Assembly: GCA_902806595.1 (NCBI GenBank) | Contig: CADCXC010000038.1 | Coordinates: forward strand, 2,790,001 to 2,854,000 | Reading direction: 5' to 3' | Length of the DNA stretch: 64,000 nt | Source of the DNA: Pyrenopolyporus hunteri | Taxonomy: Eukaryota > Ascomycota > Sordariomycetes > Xylariales > Hypoxylaceae | In this document: one piece after another, positions 56,734 to 64,000 of the stretch | Position numbering within the stretch: position 1 is the stretch's first letter | Layout: every line of letters begins with the position of its first letter | Program-made: the position numbers and the translations under genes | Notes under the pieces: model-generated | What the model saw: only the letters and a program-made list of their open reading frames with translations | Told to the model about the DNA's origin: nothing | Database searches by the model: none

Positions 56734-57986
56734 CTTTGTCGGTGGTTGACGTGGTCGTCGTTGATGGCTGTGTGGGTTAGTAAAAAATTGCGGTTGCGGG
56801 AGGAGAAGGAAGGTTTATGAAATTTTCCCAGATTGAAGTTAGAGATTTTGCAATTGAGGTGGGTGGATTTGTGGGTGTGGGGCAAGAGGCGGAATTAAGC
56901 GAATTTGTACCATGTGGCGGCTTAGCGTGATTGGCTAGCCTTGTCTGAATTTCGAGATAAAGATAAAGTGGGCCCAGTCCAATTTACTCAATAGCCTATT
57001 GGACCAGCGCAGTACCTTGGGTCCATGCAATGCACAATCTTTAGTACGGATTGCAATGCGCCCATCCAAACACCGACTCACCGACGGTGTCCCTTTATGT
57101 ACGCATGAAAGTTCGTATTCACTCTGAAGATGTGAGATGTGCATGCATTGCACCACTCGTACGTTGTTGTCGTTCTCATCCTCCTCGCCTCAATCTTCAT
57201 GACTATTACAGGTACTCTTCATGATATCGTCAACAAAGAAATCATCTATCTATATTATATAACTTCAGGTTGATGACTTCATAGCCTATGAAAACGTACA
57301 ATGTGGATCGTTATTTTGCACATCGGAATGTCGCTTGGTTACCAGGGTCGACGATATTGGATATGACGCAGTTTCTTCCTTGGATGACGGCGGATAGCTC
57401 TATCAAGTAGCCGCTCCTACCTCTGTAAGTAGTGTATGGTTAGGCTGTGTCACCTCATAAACATTGAAACCACTCGTATTAAATATTTACGAGACCTCGT
57501 CCGAGACGGAGGTAAGAGCCACCCGTGTAAGCTTGTAAGCTACCTTAGCTTTATTGCCATTATTATTATTCATTATTTTTTCTTTTTCCCCTTTGATGTT
57601 TTTTCTGCGCTTCGCTTTCTTCGCTCACTCGCTAGCTCACTCTGCCTATTATCTTTTCCCCACCGCCATTCGCTTCTTTCCTTCGCGGGCTCGAAGTTAG
57701 CCTCCAGTCACTCACTCTATCTGTTGTCACTCTGCCCTCACTCTCTCTTTCCCTTGGCCAGTACCAGGGTCCTGCGTGGCCCAACTTGCAGTATCACCTG
57801 CATCAACCATGCTCCCAAGGGAAGACTCTCTGTCTTCCACCTCATCCACTACTACTGCATACTTCTCTTGTTCTTGATCATTATGTTTTGAATCCAGTCC
57901 TGGCCCCGTTGGTTTTGGTGTCTTGGGTGACATTTTGCATCTTCACTTTTCTTGGGTCCGCATTTCTTGGCCGCCGTTCATCCACC
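56734..57986. other. Divergent spacer (eL36 / RhoGEF)
   Basis: It holds the eL36 promoter and a long pyrimidine-rich leader region before the RhoGEF start (about 57560-57800). An open frame reaches into the RhoGEF from 57786 but has no ATG before 57987. A 151-codon frame at 57436 is compositionally leader-like and not supported. Confidence 0.5.
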
Positions 57987-60900
57987 ATGTCTCTTGCCCT
58001 CCTGAATGGCGATCCTCTTCGACCTTGTTCACAAAGTAGTTCCCTACGTATTGCCTGCAAGACCAATTGGGCCGCAACCCTCAAACTAAACCGAACCGAA
58101 CCGGACCTTGGCCTTTGCTTCGAAGATCCCGATTTATATCGTAACGATGGCGAGGAGGCGTGGAAGACGTTGGATAATATAGCTGCTCTTGGGTTGACTT
58201 TGGAGGATAATGGAGACGAAACGCTGCGTCCGACCGAACTTCCTAAATTTTCTGTCGAGGACGAGACGGTCAGCGCTGGGCACTTGGAGGCCCCTTCGCC
58301 AGTTGGACCGTTCCACAAGTGGATGAAGAGCCTGCATAAACGAGCATATCGTTCAGGAATACACCCTAATCGTAATCGACTCGAGCCTTTTCCCGAATAC
58401 TCAGAATACTGCATCCGGGATGAGACCCTAAGCATAAGTGGCCACAGGAAATCGTCCTCGGGTTCCTCCTTTGGGTTCGTCGCAGCCGTCAGAAGCGCAA
58501 GTGTGAGTCTTGCGAGCGCCAGCGTGATCACTCGACCGAGAAGACATACCGCGAGATCATCACTACAAAGCAGAACCGACCGCAGTAGCAGAGGGTCGAC
58601 TTCCGGTCCGCGCTTTTCTGAGGATAGCACATGTTTAGAACGGACGGTCTCAAACGACCCAGGAGTGACGGAACGATTGCTTCAGAGGCGGCGTATCCTA
58701 GAAGAGATCATCAACACGGAAGAAAGTTACATTGGAGATGTAAAGTTCCTCATGAACGTATGCTTCCCGACCAGTTAACTCTCGCTGCTAAGACGCCGTA
58801 CTAATTTAAGTATTAGGTTTATGTTACCATTTTAGCCTCCTTGCCATCACCCCATATCGGCCTCCGTTCGTCGATCAACCGTAATCTGACGGATATCGTT
58901 GAACTCCATGAGGAGATTCTTGGCGAACTTCATCGGGTGGTACCTAATTCCGAATATACTCAGCCTGAGCAAATCCCCGTTACTCCCAATCCGCCGCCAG
59001 ACAAAAAGCACCAACGCTTACGAAGCCTTGATTCTTCCCATGAAAGCAAAGGGGACGCTTCCTCGTGGTTACGGAACATTCCTAGCGTGATTGCTGAACC
59101 AGTTGTTGCAGCTGAGGTAGCTCGTATATTTGGGAAACGGGTACGTATTAGTTCCTTGCTTTAACCAAAACCAAAAGCTTCGAATATTGATATCATAATA
59201 GATGAATCGATTTTTCATCTACGAAGAATATGGCGCAAAATACGAGATGATGATCAAAGATGTCGCATCCGCTCATCGAACACTCCCTCAATGGGAGACG
59301 TACCAAAAAGGGCTCGAGGCACTGGCCTCTTCACTGGGCGCAGTGAACTATCAGCTTGATAATTCTAGGAAGTCTCTAACTATTGGCGATCTCTTAGTCA
59401 AGGTGAGTAGTAGCGTCGTTTCGTCTCAAAAGCATTACTAATAATCGGAAGCCGATCCAAAGGATATGCAGATACCCTCTTCTTTTTGCGGAACTTCTCA
59501 AGTATACGCCCGTATGCGATTGCCCAAGTTCGCATATGGAGATTGAGAATGTTCTCATTCGACTTCGTGAGGCTACTGCTGAGATCAATCGCGCGACGGA
59601 TAATCCACGAATGAAGAATACTATGGAGCAGACATGGTTACTTCAAGACCGGCTTGTATTTCCAAATCAAGTAAGCCGCGCGAAACTCCCTAGCCTATTC
59701 TCAAGTCTAACCGTACGGCAGAAACTGGATGCGGCCTCGAAGACCGCGATTCGTTCGTTCGGACAAGTTCGCCTGTGTGGTGCCCTACATGTATGCTGGC
59801 AAACCAAAGATGGTGCGGATGGTGCATACATGGTTACGCTTCTCTACAAGGATTGTCTGTGCCTTGCCACAGCTAGTAGAGCAGATCAAATTTACACCAT
59901 TCAAGCTTGTATAAGCCTCAACGACATTAAGGTCGAAGAAGTGGACAATGGCCGAGGTATAACAAGCCCCAGCGTATATATCTCATTGTCTTCAACCTAC
60001 TAACTGAGGAAAGGTCTCCAATGCCACACCGCTCCCTTTTCTTGGAAGCTTGTCTTTGAGTGCGATCACCAACTCTACGAAATCATCATGACAGCTTGTT
60101 CTCCAAAGGAGGAAGCAGAATGGCGCAATCGACTTTCACATTACAACTCAGTCGAACCGTACGAATTACCGGAACCTATATTCTACAGCTCAATCTTTCT
60201 TAACATAAAAAGTCTTGGGACAATATTTGGAAAACCAGGTGAGTTGAGAGATTATAGTTGGGGTTGCCTAGACTAATTCTCGGCTACAGGGACGGTGGCT
60301 CGCCGCCTTTCCATTCATAGAGCCACTACGGTTGGGCCCAAATCGCCATTGTGTCAAGTTATACTCAAAAATACGAGCACGATGAAGGATAATTCATCAA
60401 CAATTTCCACCGCGCAGATCAACCGCTCGCAGTCACTATTAACAACTAATTCGCGTATCCCGGTTCTTACACCTTCCCGCGGAGAGCGAGCTCGCCTTGA
60501 AGCTCTATTAGCCGACGTCTGGAGTCGCAAGGTCCTGCCTTTTCCCGGCATAACGAACCGTTCGAAAAGCGAGCACCTCGTTCGTAGCTCGGCATCAACT
60601 GTCATGCGGAAGCTGAGCGTTGCAAGCATCGCCAACTCTTTTGCGAAGCGCTCGGCAAGCTTTACAAATGTGGCGAAATTAAGCGAGGATGAGTCTCCTT
60701 ACTCTAACGGCTTCATCGATAATCATATCCGTCTCAATTGTGACAACCATAGCCCGGGATTAACTAGGATTTCTACGGCCGAAGGGGACATCAAGCCGAG
60801 ACTTCCAATAATTCAGGATGAGGCCGAACAAGCTGGTAGCCTCAACGTAACTGTTTCACCCCCGACCGATGCTTGCACTCGATCAGCAACGGTAAAGAAT

Positions 60901-61188
60901 CTAAACCCCCTAAATCACGACCTGGAATGGCTGGAAGAAGACGAAATGAGCGCCAAAACTTTACGATCATCGCCATCAAGCAACATTCGTCGAAAGAGAC
61001 GAATGTCAATGTCGGCGAGGTCATCGCCGTCCTCGACTGAGGATGAAGACAATCTTTATCACGGACTCGAAACGAAGCATCACTTGCATGAAACATTAAC
61101 TAGCATTAGGCCTACAAGGAGATGGGCAAAAGTCGGGGCCATCAACAAAGGTATGATGGCGTCTAGCATTCGTAGCTTTTTTAGATGA
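57987..61188 (+). CDS. Rho guanine-nucleotide exchange factor (DH-PH)
   Basis: Seven exons, 57987-58757, 58817-59140, 59202-59402, 59452-59670, 59722-59956, 60014-60238 and 60290-61188, encode 957 aa. The DH domain spans about 228-470 (LLQRRRILEEIINTEESYIGDVKFLMN, then VYVTILASLPS, IYEEYGAKYEMMIKD and PIQRICRYPLLFAELLKYTP). The PH domain spans about 506-640 (IRSFGQVRLCGALHV, CHTAPFSWKLVFECDHQLYEII). The DH catalyses GDP release from a Rho-type GTPase and the PH aids membrane placement. The fourth intron (59671-59721, 51 nt) is in frame and lacks a stop; it was accepted because it has GTAAGC, CTAAC and CAG signals and its removal restores the family alignment. There is no CNH domain, unlike yeast Rom1/Rom2. 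The N and C termini are Ser-rich. Confidence 0.9.
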
Positions 61189-62509
61189 GGGAAGGCAACT
61201 TCAGCATTTCGTAACAGGGTTGGGTATAAATACACGGTTTGGACTCGGTTTTCGCTTGGGATTATACCATTCATTCGTTTTTGTCTTCCTCTTTATGATA
61301 ACCTCGGAACGGTACAGAATACCGCACGACGCTTTTGCTTTTTCATCTGTTGCCCCGCTAGGCTTCCAGGCCTAGACGACTACGATTATACCCCAGAGCA
61401 ATTTAGTTAATAAGAACGATGAGAGCCCTCCTGTTAATTGAGACAAGATTATTACCCGGAACCTCAGTGATTATACATATCTAGGCACTTACTATGGGGT
61501 TGTTCTAGAGTATAACGATGATAAGATGTTCATCTCGTGTTCAGCGATAGGGCCGGGACTTTGTATACTACAACATAACAAACTGCAAAGTCTGTGGCGT
61601 CCATACAATATATGAACAACATTAAGTACCTAGATACACATACACAGGAGGTATACACATATGAAATAATATATATGCCTATACCTAGAAACTACAACTA
61701 CAGTACCTAATACGATGGAATGTAGCCTTACCTCCCTCACACCACCTGGTTTGGGTGATGCTCGGCAGCTCCCGTCTGGTGCGGTAATGGTACCTAAGCT
61801 AACGTCGATCTTGTATCTTGATTATCTACCTAGGTACATGTGAGTACATGTGGCCGGGTTAGACATCCCTTCTATCCCGTTCCAGAGCCTTCCCAGCAAC
61901 ATTCCCATAGATTACATGCATGTATATAGAAGCTCCTGAAAGAAAACGGCCAAAGGTACTTAGTGATATGTATGTAGGAGGGGCTGAGGAAAAGGACTGG
62001 GTAATGGTGTCTAAGTCCAATCGCTGATCCTTGTCATAAGCTCCGCCAGTGACGTAAGTCATTCCGGCGGGGAGCTGACGCAGGAACAAAAGGTGCAAAA
62101 TCAGAGGGGCAGCTACCGTTTGTATGTAAATGATGACGTAGGTGGTGCCGTTTGACAAGAGTATGCCACATGATGATCGAATGAGCAGCCAGCCAGGGAA
62201 ACAGCAGCTCTCCCGTAGCGTATTTGAAGCTTTTAGAAGCCTAGGGTTAGAGTTACTTCCTACATCTTTTCTTTCACACTCGATTCATTCTGAAAACATC
62301 TTTTAATACCCGACTTCATCATATTCGCGATTCTCAATTGCTGCTTCATCTACAACGCTTCATCTCAAACCTCGCAATCTAACGACACTACCATATATCT
62401 CATCTACTCGTGTATAACCGTAATCGTCGAGAACTAGGAGCAATAAACCCTACCGAGACATCTAACCCGCCATCTTTCTACGTAACTCGAGAAGATAAAT
62501 CAGCCCAAC
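61189..62509. other. Spacer between RhoGEF and RTC3
   Basis: About 1.3 kb with no supportable gene. TAGGTACC runs occur near 61680 and 61830. The last 250 bases are pyrimidine-rich with repeated CATCT/TCATC words, a typical promoter and leader for RTC3. Confidence 0.55.
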
Positions 62510-63378
62510 ATGACCAAGGGAGAAGCCACTCAAGTCAAGGTCCACTACAAGGGTAAGGAGGACGACTTCGTCATCTTCGTCGACGACCTCGATACCTACA
62601 AGAAGTGGAAGAATGACAAGTCCGTTCCCATGGCCCATTTCGTCTCTACCTTCAAGATCTTCGTAACACACAAGTAAGTTTTCCTTAACCCCCAGCATCC
62701 GCTCTCGTTATTTTCCCTAGGCCCTTGTTACACTGGACACAAGAACACTCTACGAGGAATCCTCGAGATATATATATATATTGTCCCAATTGGCGGAAGC
62801 AAGAGTAGCGCAGGCTATGGTGAGGCAATGCAGATTCGGCCAGTCAGCCGCACCCGCCAGCAATATAGCCGCCGGGGCGCTTACGGGCTGAACCTGCTGT
62901 AACCCAAACCTCAATTCTGTAACAGTCGGCCCCCAAGTGTACGACTTGGGCCCGCGGCACAGCGGGAAGCCGTGGCCAACCGCCCGGTCCTGCAAAGCCT
63001 TGCTCTTTAGACGCCAGGAACCAATCCAAATTCCTAAAATACTCGCAAAACCCAACGCTAGTCCAATTTACTATGGTCGGCGGCTAACGTGGCATGTTGA
63101 ACAGGCAAGGTGCTCAGGGGCAGCTAGACGGTGCTTCCAAAGGAACACTCGAGAATGAGTTCGGTGTCTCCAACGAAGATGAGGTCATTAAGAAGATATT
63201 AGAAGCCGGCAGTATCCAGGAGACGGAGGTAGGTCGCACCCCTTTTCAACCTCTAACTTAACATAGTTGTACGACGGGTTGCTGACAATTGCATTTCACA
63301 CAATAGTTCCCAGAGCGTAATGGACCCAAGAACGACGCCCAGCAGGGCTCCATTGTTACCGGACAGGTTGCGAGATAG
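62510..63378 (+). CDS. RTC3: SBDS-fold protein Rtc3
   Basis: Three exons, 62510-62673, 63105-63228 and 63307-63378, encode 119 aa (yeast Rtc3 is of similar size). The protein is a stand-alone SBDS N-domain, a fold shared with the ribosome-maturation factor Sdo1; yeast Rtc3 has been linked to RNA metabolism and stress, with no defined biochemical activity. Recognisable segments are VKVHYKGKEDDFVIFVDDLDTYKKW, the FVTHKQGAQGQLDGASKGTL join across intron 1 and FGVSNEDEVIKKILEAGSIQ. Intron 1 is 431 nt, the longest in the window, with an (AT)n stretch and a GC-rich middle. Confidence 0.93.
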
Positions 63379-64000
63379 AGTCTTACTCTCCCTTACCGGC
63401 TCCGGTGAAGCCGCTTGCGCTATTCGAGGGCGCGACGTCGGCTCAAGTTATCATCAATTGAGAAGATGGTGCTCAGGATGTTGGAGTATCGTGGCTAAGT
63501 GATACCGCGCATAGCCATCCAATGTGGATTTCTAAAAGTGACGGTATCGTGGGTTAGCTTAGCTTACTAGCTGCTAGCTACAACCGAGGGATACTTTGGC
63601 GATGGATTTACAAGATAGTCGTACATGTAACTAGGGGCGACATATAAATCCAAATAATCCAAGCAGAAGTCCATTTGGAAAAGTAGATGACCTCACCGTG
63701 ATCCGTAAACCACTTTTTATTCTTTGATGAATTACTAGTCTTAATTTGCCAAGCCGTTACCCGACCATCTTAGACCGAGCCTCACGGCCGAGGGTGTTTC
63801 GCAACCTGGTCGCGATACCCACATCTACGGTATCATCCTGCCGGCATCTGAAACGGCGAGCCCAGTCTACACCACGCCCCTATGCGGAGGAGATGAAATT
63901 ACATACGTCCACTTCGCCCCTTATCGACTCACACTGCACTACGCCGTACGTACGAGACGCGATTCGAGTAAGAATGTATTTCTCTTGTGTCGGGGACCGT
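63379..64000. other. Right-hand flank
   Basis: About 620 bases after the RTC3 stop with only short frames. The last 250 bases are less AT-rich and could belong to a gene cut by the window edge, but I cannot support a call. Confidence 0.5.

Noticed and set aside
57786..57986. Upstream extension of the RhoGEF frame
   Set aside because: The extension begins with TTG and has no ATG before 57987; the sequence looks like a pyrimidine-rich leader.

Overview
The window is nuclear DNA of a filamentous ascomycete (Pezizomycotina), most likely a sordariomycete. The evidence is: short introns (mostly 50-160 nt) with GTRNGT donors, CTAAC-type branch sites and YAG acceptors; single-copy eukaryotic genes on both strands with 0.4-2 kb spacers; fungal gene types (PEX6, RTC3, Prp39, a SERCA-type Ca2+ pump, a fungal Lipase_3 protein); and spacers full of TAGGTA/TACCTA/GGTACC microrepeats. 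There are no operons, and I found no rRNA, tRNA or CRISPR. The genus cannot be fixed from sequence alone.

Layout. 1-4.4 kb: gene-free, with a very AT-rich block (about 2.9-4.15 kb) that looks like a decayed repeat. 4.4-22.3 kb: a thioredoxin-fold SH3BGR-like protein with a huge low-complexity tail (+), PEX6 (-), a membrane-anchored acid/sterol-ester lipase (+), a 4-coumarate-CoA-ligase-like enzyme (+), the F1-ATPase assembly factor ATP11 (-) and mitochondrial cytochrome c peroxidase (-). 24.1-37.9 kb: the U1 snRNP protein PRP39 (-), an unknown Cys-pair protein (-), a 489-bp MITE with impala-like CAGTG ends, a synaptojanin-type phosphoinositide phosphatase (-) and a 14-3-3 protein (-). 38-46.7 kb: a repeat-rich, gene-poor stretch holding two secreted products (a class 3 lipase and a small N-glycosylated protein) and the proteasome chaperone NAS2. 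46.7-63.4 kb: Ran GTPase, SERCA Ca2+-ATPase, proteasome beta3 (PUP3), a UBX/TUG-type Cdc48 adaptor, ribosomal protein eL36, a DH-PH RhoGEF and RTC3 (SBDS fold).

I reconstructed the gene models exon by exon. In every spliced gene the exon lengths sum to a multiple of three and the joined protein reads through the expected family motifs. The genes are mainly housekeeping: peroxisome import and acyl-CoA activation, mitochondrial ATP synthase assembly and peroxide defence, splicing, proteasome (NAS2, PUP3) and Cdc48 work, nuclear transport, Ca2+ and phosphoinositide/Rho signalling.

The most unusual observations are in splicing: a 26-nt intron in the synaptojanin gene with stops in all three frames, an 8-nt microexon in the 14-3-3 gene, and a PUP3 gene whose first coding exon is only the ATG, followed by a 19-nt exon. 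The MITE and the genome-wide palindromic TAGGTACCTA motif are the main non-coding signals. I did not find a convincing new multi-gene system.
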